Positions 1 to 4,878 of a stretch of 5,114 bases of DNA are shown one piece after another. The stretch spans positions 1-5,114 of the forward strand of contig JBEKIF010000189.1 in NCBI GenBank assembly GCA_050011895.1, written 5' to 3'. Position 1 is the stretch's first letter. The number at the start of each line of letters is the position of its first letter. Position numbers and translations under genes: made by a program. The notes beneath the pieces are model-generated. The model saw only the letters and a list, made by a program, of their open reading frames with translations. It searched no databases and had not been told where the DNA came from. This stretch comes from DATBGO01 sp050011895 (lineage in GTDB: Bacteria > Actinomycetota > Actinomycetes > Streptosporangiales > Streptosporangiaceae).

Positions 1-1
1 C

Positions 2-240
2 GTAACCATCACGTTATGTGAGTCAGATCCAGATCCGGAACTGACCCGCAGAGCCACCGGCCCGCTCGCGGTGTGGGAGCGTTCGCCGCAGTTGCGGGCC
101 CGGGGCGACCGGGAGCCGCCGGCGGCTTGCCTGGAACCGCTGGCGGTAGTCGAGATTCCGCGCAACTGGCTGCACCGTGACGGGCGCCGCATTTACCTGC
201 GGTACGGCGAGCGCTCTGTGGCGCGCGTAGCTGGTCATGG
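2..240 (+). CDS. Fragment of uncharacterised reading frame, 5' end outside window
   Basis: A + strand frame is open from the left edge and has no stop until 749-751, but only its first 75 or so codons look like a real protein. They read as a mixed acidic and basic sequence with segments such as PELTRRATGPLAVWERSP and EIPRNWLHRDGRRIYLRYG. Beyond about 240 the translation turns into low-complexity Arg/Pro/Ala/Ser text and runs antisense to the hicB-like gene, so the true gene probably ends or is disrupted near there. No start codon lies inside the window ahead of the good part. I do not recognise the family and see no catalytic motif. The exactly codon-aligned antisense frame (23-250, minus) is also open and has similar third-position GC, so the strand choice rests on amino-acid composition only. 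Confidence 0.3.
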
Positions 241-487
241 GGGAGCGCATGCTCGCCCGGGCCGGCGCAGACCACGCGCCGTGCCTGAGCCGCGGAGGGC
301 GGCCGCGAGCAGCTCGAGCGACGGGCCGGGGGAGTGGGCGGCAGTTCGCCAGCTTGCGCCCCTTGGCTGGGTAAAGCAGCGTGCTCGCATCTTCGGCAAG
401 GTGAGCTATGAGGGCGCAGGCTGGCGCGCACCGCCCGCACGTGGCCGAGAAGAGGAAGTCAGTGGCGAAGAGTGCGCATGGGTGGAT
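241..487. other. No clear gene (about 250 bp)
   Basis: Several frames are open on both strands because of the high GC content, but all give Arg/Pro/Ala-rich translations without a ribosome binding site or recognisable motif. This is the 3' flank of the hicB-like gene. No T-tailed hairpin was seen after its stop. Confidence 0.4.
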
Positions 488-709
488 TCAGGCTGCTGGC
501 GCGATGCTGACGTCGAGGGTGACTGTCTCTGCCGCAGAGTCGTAGTCTCGCGGATCGCCCTCAAGCGCGAACGCGATGGCGGACAGGCACTCGTGTTCGG
601 CACCCTCGCGGGTCGGCGTGCCCCCGCCGTTGATGTGCAGAGCTGGCACGCGGTAGTGCCAGTTGCCGGCCTCGTCGTCCCAGAACAGTTCGACACGCAA
701 AGCACTCAT
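488..709 (-). CDS. hicB: HicB-like antitoxin of a type II toxin-antitoxin pair
   Basis: A 73-residue acidic protein that matches the HicB antitoxin pattern: an N-terminal beta strand (RVELFWDDEAGNWHYRVPAL), then a glycine turn and helix (INGGGTPTREGAEHECLSAI) and an acidic tail. HicB proteins of this partial-RNase-H-like fold bind and neutralise the HicA ribonuclease, and in many systems the complex represses its own promoter. This short form shows no separate C-terminal DNA-binding domain. The ATG at 707-709 is preceded at 7 bases by AGGTGA (717-722), which overlaps the end of the upstream toxin gene, so the two genes were translated as a unit. The frame is intact even though the toxin is frameshifted. 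The family assignment comes from reading the pattern, not from a search. Confidence 0.72.
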   Translation of the reverse strand: MSALRVELFWDDEAGNWHYRVPALHINGGGTPTREGAEHECLSAIAFALEGDPRDYDSAAETVTLDVSIAPAA

Positions 710-716
710 GGCAAGA

Positions 717-722
717 TCACCT
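717..722 (-). promoter_or_regulatory. Ribosome binding site of the hicB-like gene
   Basis: AGGTGA on the minus strand lies 7 bases before the ATG at 707-709 and fixes that start. It overlaps both possible stops of the toxin gene: TAG at 721-723 in the ancestral frame and TGA at 717-719 in the present frame. Toxin and antitoxin translation would therefore be coupled. Confidence 0.6.
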
Positions 723-923
723 ACAGTCTTCGCGGTTCAGCGGTCGTATAGCCGTAGTCCCGGGCGATCCTGGCCAGCGCTGGGCCGCCGAGATCCACAC
801 CGTCATGGTAAGCCCAGACACGTTGCTGATCCCCTTAGCGAGCACCCGGTGAGAGCCCGAGCGCCTGGTCTCAATCCAGCCGTCTCTCTTCAGCGCCGCC
901 AGGACGCGCGCAGCCTTGGCCAT
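717..923 (-). pseudogene. hicA: HicA-like mRNA interferase toxin, frameshifted by one base
   Basis: The first 31 residues are a textbook HicA N-terminus: a first helix (AARVLAALKRDGW), a strand, and the GSH motif with the catalytic histidine at position 25. HicA is a small double-stranded-RNA-binding-fold ribonuclease that cleaves mRNA. After Lys30-Gly31 the natural continuation, DQQRVWAYHDGVDLGGPA and then LARIARDYGYT, lies in the -1 frame and ends at TAG 721-723. In the actual frame the C-terminus is unrelated and ends at TGA 717-719. Adding one G to the GGGG run (complement of 831-834) restores a 67-residue protein of normal HicA length. The start at 923 is the only sensible one, but no good ribosome binding site precedes it. 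A sequencing error in the G run, or slippage on it, could mimic the lesion. Confidence 0.75.
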
Positions 924-1126
924 GTCACAGCACCGTAGGCCACCAGTCTGTCAATCCAGGGCAAGACATCGCTGTCGCCCGGAAGATCCGGCGCTGGAAG
1001 GACATGCACGACGCGCTCGTCGAGATGTCCGCCGATAAGCCGCGTCACGACGAGCCTGCTGATGATGGCCGGCGGTTCCGACCGGTGAGCGCACCTCAGG
1101 ATGGTGCCGCTCAGCGTGTTCACCAT
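890..1126 (-). CDS. Doubtful small hypothetical ORF upstream of hicA-like gene
   Basis: A 78-codon frame with about 75% GC at third positions, containing a plausible protein-like stretch (LVVTRLIGGHLDERVVHVLP). Its ATG overlaps the stop of the OmdA-like remnant in an ATGGTGA arrangement, and its last 34 bases overlap the start of the hicA-like gene. No Shine-Dalgarno site precedes it, and I recognise no family, signal peptide or membrane segment. It could be the remains of a gene once lying between the OmdA-like gene and the toxin, or simply a chance open frame in GC-rich DNA. Confidence 0.22.
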   Translation of the reverse strand: MVNTLSGTILRCAHRSEPPAIISRLVVTRLIGGHLDERVVHVLPAPDLPGDSDVLPWIDRLVAYGAVTWPRLRASWRR

Positions 1127-1554
1127 GGATGGGTGGTCGGCGCGCCTCGCATCGAGCGGACCTGCCCTTGCGATCGTGGGCGCTCTTTGATGCCCGCCGC
1201 GAGCAGGTCGACTACCTCAGTGATGCGCGCCGCATGGACATCCGGCCGGCGGCTGGTCGCATCGATCCAGCGGAGGTAGGCCTTGCAGTAGAACTGCGCC
1301 AGGGTATCGAAGAATGCCCCCGCCGCCGGGTTGGCCTCAAGCGCTGCGGCGATATCGTCGGCAAGATCGCCGCGTTGCGGACCTTCCGGCGCCAGTTCAA
1401 CGGTCACGTTGTCGCCGATCGCGACGCCCATGCCCAGCAGGCGCTTCGGAGCCAGGGTCTAAACCCATCCGCTGCCGGAGGGCAAGAGCCTTGCCCGGAT
1501 CCGCCAGTCGTCGATCATGCCGCCGACGGGATGGCTATGACCGCTGTGTCCCCA
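1120..1554 (-). pseudogene. YdeI/OmpD-associated (OmdA) family protein remnant with in-frame stop
   Basis: From 1431 down to 1120 the minus strand encodes 103 residues with the pattern of the YdeI/OmdA family C-terminus: a GVAIGDNVTVELAPEG strand pair that closes the preceding DUF1905-type barrel, a DIAAALEANPAAGAFFDTL helix, then a YLRWIDATSRRPD-like segment and an ARITEVVDLLAAG helix. The barrel half continues upstream in the same frame (GMIDDWRIRARLLPSGSGWV), but a TAG at 1459-1461 interrupts it. The ATG at 1431 is internal to the domain and has no ribosome binding site, so it is unlikely to be a genuine start. The N-terminal half of the barrel is not clearly readable upstream of 1554. The family is associated with bacteriocin-protection or outer-membrane-stress proteins in other bacteria, but its biochemical role is not established here. 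Confidence 0.6.
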
Positions 1555-1780
1555 GGACCGGCGCGGCGCGAAGGGTAACCGTCCCCTCGTCATGCGCTGT
1601 AGTTTGCGCTGCGCACCGCTTAACATGCCATATCCGCCGATCGGCGCGGCTTCTGGCACGCAGCAGAGCCATCCATGGTGCGCGCAGAACTTGGCGATCT
1701 GTGCCGTCGGCGGCGGGTACGCGGCAGCGCGAGATGGCCGGGCGGTCATCCGCACGCTGGCGTAACTGGTTAGATCTGGC

Positions 1781-1786
1781 CATAAT
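1781..1786 (+). promoter_or_regulatory. Possible -10 element for the 151-aa gene
   Basis: CATAAT differs by one base from the TATAAT consensus and stands out in GC-rich DNA, 31 bases ahead of the ATG at 1818. No recognisable -35 hexamer is found 16-18 bases upstream, and the TG of an extended -10 is misplaced by one base, so this is only a candidate. Confidence 0.25.
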
Positions 1787-1806
1787 GGCGCCTTGCATCT
1801 GGCAGC

Positions 1807-1812
1807 GGGAGG
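1807..1812 (+). promoter_or_regulatory. Ribosome binding site of the 151-aa gene
   Basis: GGGAGG lies 5 bases before the ATG at 1818-1820. It decides this start within a frame that is open for 500 bases further upstream. Confidence 0.6.
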
Positions 1813-1817
1813 CAGTC

Positions 1818-2273
1818 ATGCCGCTTTTCGGCCGCAAGAGCCGCGCGCGCAACGGGCCCCTGACGGCCGTTATCTCCGCCGGGACCGGCCGCCATGAGGG
1901 TGAATTGGAGGTCGTCTGGATCGGACAGGGTGGCAGCGAGCCGAAGCGGCTGGTCACGACGAGCCTGTCCGGGGCGGCCGAGCAGGCGGCGACCGCAGCC
2001 CTGGCGCACTTCGCCGAGGGCGGGCTGATCCCGGACGCGGAGCTACAGTTCGCGATCTACCCGTGGGATTACGGCAAGATGGCACCGATGTACGACATCA
2101 CCGCCGAGGCCGGCCAGTACCGGGCGCACGACATTATCGCCGACAGCCCTGATATCGCAGCGCCGACGCTGGAAGAGCTGGTCGAGCAGATGGCAGGGCA
2201 GCCGCGCGGCGGCGAGGGGATGCTCCGATGGCTACGACGATTCCAGGATCTGCCGACGGCGGCGATGGGATAG
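1818..2273 (+). CDS. Uncharacterised 151-aa actinobacterial-type protein
   Basis: The ATG at 1818 follows GGGAGG at 5 bases. The much longer upstream extension of the frame is Arg-rich and has no start signal. The protein begins with a short basic tail (MPLFGRKSRARNG) and continues as an acidic alpha/beta domain: a strand-like ELEVVWIGQ, a long alanine-rich helix at about residues 51-68 (SGAAEQAATAALAHFAEG), a strand ELQFAIYPWDYG, a YDITAEAGQYRAHDI segment, and a helix TLEELVEQMAG near 117-127. There is no signal peptide or membrane segment, so a cytoplasmic location is likely. Codon use is consistent throughout. I do not recognise the family or any catalytic motif. It is the only convincing + strand gene in the window. 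Its 3' end overlaps a convergent remnant on the other strand by 42 bases, so the last dozen residues may not be ancestral. Confidence 0.72.
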   Translation: MPLFGRKSRARNGPLTAVISAGTGRHEGELEVVWIGQGGSEPKRLVTTSLSGAAEQAATAALAHFAEGGLIPDAELQFAIYPWDYGKMAPMYDITAEAGQYRAHDIIADSPDIAAPTLEELVEQMAGQPRGGEGMLRWLRRFQDLPTAAMG

Positions 2274-2458
2274 CGCCCGTTGGTGGGGAACGGCCGTCGG
2301 CACGATGACGGCGCAGCCCGTTACCCAGCGCAGGCCATCCGCGAGCAGCTGGTGTTTCCCGGGCAGCAGGCGGTCGGGTAGCGCCTCGCGGATACCGCGC
2401 GCCAGGTCGGGGCGCGAATTCTTTCCTCCGGGGTCAGGTACGTGATCGGGTCGGACGT
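2232..2458 (-). pseudogene. Remnant of small uncharacterised gene, start codon and frame damaged
   Basis: A good AGGTGA ribosome site (2465-2470) is followed at 6 bases by ACG (2456-2458), which opens a sensible N-terminus, SDPITYLTPEERIRA. If ACG was once ATG this is a perfectly placed start. Near 2405-2420 this frame turns to nonsense, and a coherent sequence resumes one frame over: DLARGIREALPDRLLPGKHQ, then LLADGLRWVTG and VIVPTAVPHQ, ending at TAG 2232-2234. The two halves join naturally with a one-base indel, giving about 75 residues. An alternative GTG at 2466-2468 opens the second frame directly, but it lies inside the ribosome site. The protein family is not known to me. The 3' end overlaps the convergent gene on the + strand by 42 bases. 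Confidence 0.5.
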
Positions 2459-2470
2459 AGCAATTCACCT

Positions 2471-2767
2471 GGCTCGCAGCGAGGCCGCTGTTCGCGGCGG
2501 TTTCTCAACCGGTCCTGCTCGGCGTATCAGGTTGATCCGGGGATGTCCGGCCCTCGACCTGACCAGACGATCCCGGACCCGTCGCATATTACGAATCCCA
2601 GAGCTAACTCTCCGTGACCAAAGCCTGATCCCGCTTGACGCCTGAACCCCGATCTGTATGCCGTCCCCAGTTGGCCGCTGGCTGCTCTTTCCGCGCCCGA
2701 ATAGCCGATCTGAGCGAGCTGGCGGCGGGCGCTGTCCGGCTTGGGTGCGACGCCGCTGGCTGTGGGG
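2471..2767. other. Ambiguous region without a callable gene (about 300 bp)
   Basis: The minus strand has an open frame here with protein-like text (KPDSARRQLAQIGYSGAERA, then GELALGFVICDGSGIVWSG) and decent third-position GC. It has no start of its own and follows directly on the dehydrogenase remnant, but does not look like that family's C-terminus. The opposite strand is open in the exactly antisense phase. This may be a second degraded gene or non-coding DNA; I cannot decide which. Confidence 0.3.
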
Positions 2768-3011
2768 TCACAGGGGCTCCATCTGGTGAACCATGGTCCT
2801 GTCGATGCCCTGCCGGGAGTGGAACTCCGAGCGCACCACGCCAGGGGCAAGCGACTTGAACCTGGTTCCCGCTGTCGCGTACCTCAGCGGCCAGTAACTG
2901 GCTGAAGGTAACCAGGAAGGAGTTAGTGCCCACGTACACGACCCGCTGGGCAAAAACGCTGCCTGCACGGCGCGCCGGCTTGCCGGTCAGTGCCGCCCGG
3001 GTCAGCAGCAC
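2768..3011 (-). pseudogene. Short-chain dehydrogenase/reductase (SDR) remnant
   Basis: Two adjoining frames carry the middle and later part of a classical SDR, an NAD(P)-dependent oxidoreductase. The first frame, from about 3011 to 2856, has LLTRAALTGKPARR followed by the active-site helix VVYVGTNSFLVTFSQLLAAEV and RDSGNQVQ. A one-base shift at about 2855 then continues with SLAPGVVRSEFHSRQGIDRT, the usual strand, PG motif and substrate loop, up to MEPL and TGA at 2768-2770. The family's YxxxK catalytic motif reads YVGTN, with lysine replaced by asparagine. The N-terminal Rossmann half with its TGxxxGxG cofactor motif is absent upstream, where the methyltransferase pseudogene lies instead. 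The gene is therefore truncated, frameshifted and missing a catalytic residue. It was probably once the distal member of the methyltransferase operon. Confidence 0.7.
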
Positions 3012-3020
3012 CGGGGCTTG

Positions 3021-3038
3021 CCGGCGCCCTGGCGCCGG
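3021..3038. repeat. Perfect inverted repeat, 8-bp arms
   Basis: CCGGCGCC (3021-3028) and GGCGCCGG (3031-3038) are exact reverse complements separated by CT. The repeat lies between the stop of the methyltransferase pseudogene and the readable part of the SDR remnant. No T run follows on either strand, so a classical terminator is not supported. Confidence 0.5.
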
Positions 3039-3062
3039 TCCGAGGGGCCGGTCCGAGGGGCC
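3037..3062. repeat. Tandem duplication of a 13-bp unit
   Basis: GGTCCGAGGGGCC occurs twice head to tail (3037-3049 and 3050-3062) without mismatch, directly adjoining the inverted repeat at 3021-3038. A 13-bp insertion here would shift the reading frame. It sits at the junction where the N-terminal part of the SDR gene has been lost. Confidence 0.7.
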
Positions 3063-3096
3063 GGGCCGTGTGAGGTCGGCAGCCGATTGCCGAGGG

Positions 3097-3897
3097 TCAG
3101 CGGGCTCGGTGTCCCCAGGATGCAACGGTCATGGGGCTGTAGGTGGTGAAAGCGGGGTCGTGGACAAGACGAAACGTGTCGTGAAGCTCTGCCTCGGTGA
3201 GGCGGCGGAGGAGAGGAGACGGTCGGCGACCTTTTCCACGGTGAAGCGCAGCTATGTCGCTCCGGAGGGGGGCCACCTTGAACTTGGTAGACGCTGCCCT
3301 CGGTGTGGACGTCGACGAGGCCGTGGGCGACCAGGTCGGCGGGGAGCCTGCGTCCGTATTGGCTGTCCATGCCGCCGCTGACGGTTTCGAGCAGCCGCAC
3401 CGCCTGGGTGACCGCTCGGGTCACCACGTCTGTTTCGGGCGCGTAGCAGAGGGTGACGAAGTCCGGCTCTTCGGCCAGCGGCCAGCCGCCGGGGCGCAGG
3501 GGCGGAGATCATCGAGGCGACGGCGGCCCGGCGGCCAGTGCGGGGTCCAGCGCATGGACCAGATCGAATCGCCGCTCCGGAAAGGTGACGATGTCGTGGC
3601 GCCAGACGTCCAGGTCGGGCGGTTCAGGTTCTGCAGGAACGCGGTCTGCAGGTCGCAGGCCACCACATGGCCCCCGCTGCCGACGCGCTGGCGCAGTCAC
3701 GACGCGATCGATCCCGCGCCCGTGCCGGCCTCGAGGCAGTTCCATCCAGGACCGACGCCCAGGGAGGTCAGGTGCCGGATCGTCCCCGGGTCAAGGGCGG
3801 CTTCGAGGCTGCCCAGCCGGGATCGTTCCTCCAGCCAGGCGTCATCGAAGACATAATTCGAAACCATCCGGGGTTCTACGAGAAAGCTGCCGGTCAT
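3097..3897 (-). pseudogene. Class I SAM-dependent methyltransferase, multiply disrupted
   Basis: Read across frames, this is a complete methyltransferase of about 267 residues. It starts at ATG 3895-3897 (YVFDDAWLEERSRL, then LDPGTIRHL, and the SAM-binding motif I CLEAGTGAGSIA at residues 54-65). TGA at 3697-3699 replaces what is usually Trp, and the same frame goes on with LRQRVGSGGHVVACDLQTAF. A shift near 3620 leads to DLDVWRHDIVTFPERRFDLV. Two compensating shifts around 3498-3530 bracket RAAVASMISA, and the frame then resumes at LRPGGW and EEPDFVTLCYAPETDVVTRA. Another shift occurs at a G6 run (3267-3272) before LRFTVEKVADRLL, which also carries TAG at 3252-3254. A last shift near 3205 leads to LTEAELHDTFRLVHDPAFTT and TGA at 3097-3099. 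Its start overlaps the previous gene's stop (ATGA), so the pair was translationally coupled. Confidence 0.82.
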
Positions 3898-4712
3898 GTG
3901 CGTTCGGCTTCTTCGGGTTTGCGGGCCAGGTAGCCAACGACGTTGATGTCGGCCCGCAGAGGCAATCCGTCCCGTACTCGCCCTTGAGCCTGCTCGACGG
4001 CTGCGCGATGGAACTCAGCCTCGCCGACGTTCTGGATGGCCTCATAAGCTGGCCCGCTAGAAGCCAGCGCGCGCGCGTACACTTCTGGGTCCGCGAACTC
4101 CAAGGCGAACGGAACGTCCAGACGCTCGACATCGGCGAACCCGTATGACTCCAGGAGTTGCTCGCCCGCACCAGGCCGGCCCAGCGACACCATCATGGCC
4201 TGGTTGTCGACCTTCTCCGCCGCAGCAAGACGGAACGGTGCCAGCGCCCAGGCTCCAGGAGAAATCTTCAAATGACCCCACACCGTTATCCCGGCGCGTC
4301 CGCCCGGGCGAAGGACCCGGTGTATCTCGGCAACTGCGTGGGGCGTGGTGCCCCAGATCCCCCGGAAGCTGCTAACAACGTCGAACGACGCCGACTCCCA
4401 CGGCAGGGCGTGCATATCGCCGACCTTGATATCGCATTCCGGGTTCCGGTCGCGGGCCACCGCGACCAGCCTGGCCGAGGCGTCGATACCGGAGCAGGAA
4501 GCGCCCCGGAGGCGAGCCAGCTCGATCGCGAGCCCGGACCCGCAAGCCACGTCGAGCAGCCGGTCTCCGGCATTGACGCCGAGCCGATGGTGCACAGCGA
4601 CGTACTCCCGGCAGTTGCTCGGCTCGCTGAGAGTCGCGAAGTCCGCCGCCTTGCGGCCCCAGCCCTCGTCCACCGTCGCCCACTGGGGAGAGTCTGTGCT
4701 TGACCTCGTCAT
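3894..4712 (-). CDS. SAM-dependent class I methyltransferase
   Basis: A 272-residue protein with the full Rossmann methyltransferase core: motif I LLDVACGSG (52-60) binding SAM, the acidic ribose-binding site in GIDAS (75-79), VGDMHALPW (97-105), FDVVSS (110-115) and the post-core VLRPGG turn (133-138). The C-terminal half (GHLKISPGAWALAPF and DNQAMMVSLGRPGAGE onward) forms the substrate lid typical of small-molecule methyltransferases. A soluble cytoplasmic enzyme transferring a methyl group from SAM to a small acceptor is expected; the acceptor cannot be told. The ATG at 4710-4712 follows GAGGAG at 5 bases. A further in-frame ATG 96 bases upstream has no ribosome site and would add an atypical Arg/Ala-rich tail. 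The stop overlaps the start of the downstream methyltransferase pseudogene by ATGA. It appears fully intact despite the decay beside it. Confidence 0.92.
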   Translation of the reverse strand: MTRSSTDSPQWATVDEGWGRKAADFATLSEPSNCREYVAVHHRLGVNAGDRLLDVACGSGLAIELARLRGASCSGIDASARLVAVARDRNPECDIKVGDMHALPWESASFDVVSSFRGIWGTTPHAVAEIHRVLRPGGRAGITVWGHLKISPGAWALAPFRLAAAEKVDNQAMMVSLGRPGAGEQLLESYGFADVERLDVPFALEFADPEVYARALASSGPAYEAIQNVGEAEFHRAAVEQAQGRVRDGLPLRADINVVGYLARKPEEAERT

Positions 4713-4717
4713 TGCCG

Positions 4718-4723
4718 CTCCTC
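4718..4723 (-). promoter_or_regulatory. Ribosome binding site of the intact methyltransferase
   Basis: GAGGAG on the minus strand, 5 bases before the ATG at 4712. It selects the 272-residue start over the in-frame ATG at 4806-4808. Confidence 0.7.
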
Positions 4724-4765
4724 TGCGTCGCCAGATCCCCTCTGCGCTGGTCTCACCGGTCCGCC

Positions 4766-4795
4766 GGGCGGCCGGTTGTCCGGTGCTGGCCGCCC
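4766..4795. repeat. Inverted repeat in the leader of the methyltransferase operon
   Basis: GGGCGGCC (4766-4773) and GGCCGCCC (4788-4795) are exact reverse complements around a 14-base loop. They lie 54 bases upstream of the methyltransferase start. The repeat could be an operator or a leader hairpin; its function is not shown by the sequence, and its GC content makes a chance origin possible. Confidence 0.35.
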
Positions 4796-4818
4796 ACGGT
4801 ACTGCCAAGCGGTAACGC

Positions 4819-4850
4819 GCAGGTCGCCGCGCTCACCGGCGGCAACCTGC
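4819..4850 (-). terminator. Strong hairpin after the glycosyltransferase-like gene
   Basis: Twelve-base arms (4819-4830 and 4839-4850) pair completely apart from one G-U wobble, around an 8-base loop. The hairpin begins about 28 bases after the stop at 4879-4881 in the direction of transcription. There is no U tract after it, which is common for actinobacterial hairpin terminators but leaves the call uncertain. If active, it separates the glycosyltransferase transcript from the methyltransferase operon. Confidence 0.45.
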
Positions 4851-4878
4851 ATGTTGGCCCCCTTTGTGGTAGTGCCGG

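Larger units (their letters stand above)
1555..1817. other. Intergenic or degenerate region (about 260 bp)
   Basis: Both strands have long open frames here, none with a start signal or known motif. The minus-strand frame in phase with the OmdA-like remnant contains QIAKFCAHHGWLC, which looks protein-like, but I cannot assign it. The right end carries the leader of the + strand gene at 1818, with a ribosome binding site at 1807-1812 and a weak -10-like hexamer. Confidence 0.35.

Noticed and set aside
23..36. Short repeat CAGATCCAGATCC near the left edge
   Set aside because: Two partial copies of a 6-base unit are within chance expectation and have no context suggesting an attachment site or array.
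71..751. 226-codon + strand open frame covering the hicAB region
   Set aside because: Beyond about 240 it is Arg/Ala/Ser-rich text antisense to the hicB-like gene. Only the first part, which extends left to the window edge, looks protein-like, and that part is listed separately.
931..954. TTGACA (complement of 949-954) as a -35 box for hicAB
   Set aside because: At 17-18 bases spacing the following hexamers are GCTGTG or CTGTGA, not -10-like. The only better hexamer, TACGGT, is just 11 bases away.
1635..1646. Perfect 12-bp palindrome CGCCGATCGGCG as an operator
   Set aside because: One such palindrome is expected by chance in 5 kb of GC-rich DNA, and it lies over 170 bases from the nearest convincing start.
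1314..1817. Upstream extension of the 151-aa gene to an ATG at 1314
   Set aside because: The extension is Arg/Pro/Cys-rich, antisense to the OmdA-like remnant and has no ribosome site. GGGAGG at 1807-1812 sets the start at 1818.
2293..2312. Short hairpin GCCGTC/GACGGC after the 151-aa gene as terminator
   Set aside because: It has only a 6-bp stem with an 8-base loop, no T run, and lies inside the remnant on the other strand.
3453..4148. 231-codon + strand open frame
   Set aside because: It runs antisense to the two methyltransferases, whose motifs are unambiguous. Its Ser/Arg/Gly-rich translation is a high-GC shadow.
4713..4808. Longer start of the intact methyltransferase at the ATG at 4808
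   Set aside because: There is no ribosome site there, the added 32 residues are not typical of the family, and the segment contains an inverted repeat. GAGGAG before 4712 is decisive.
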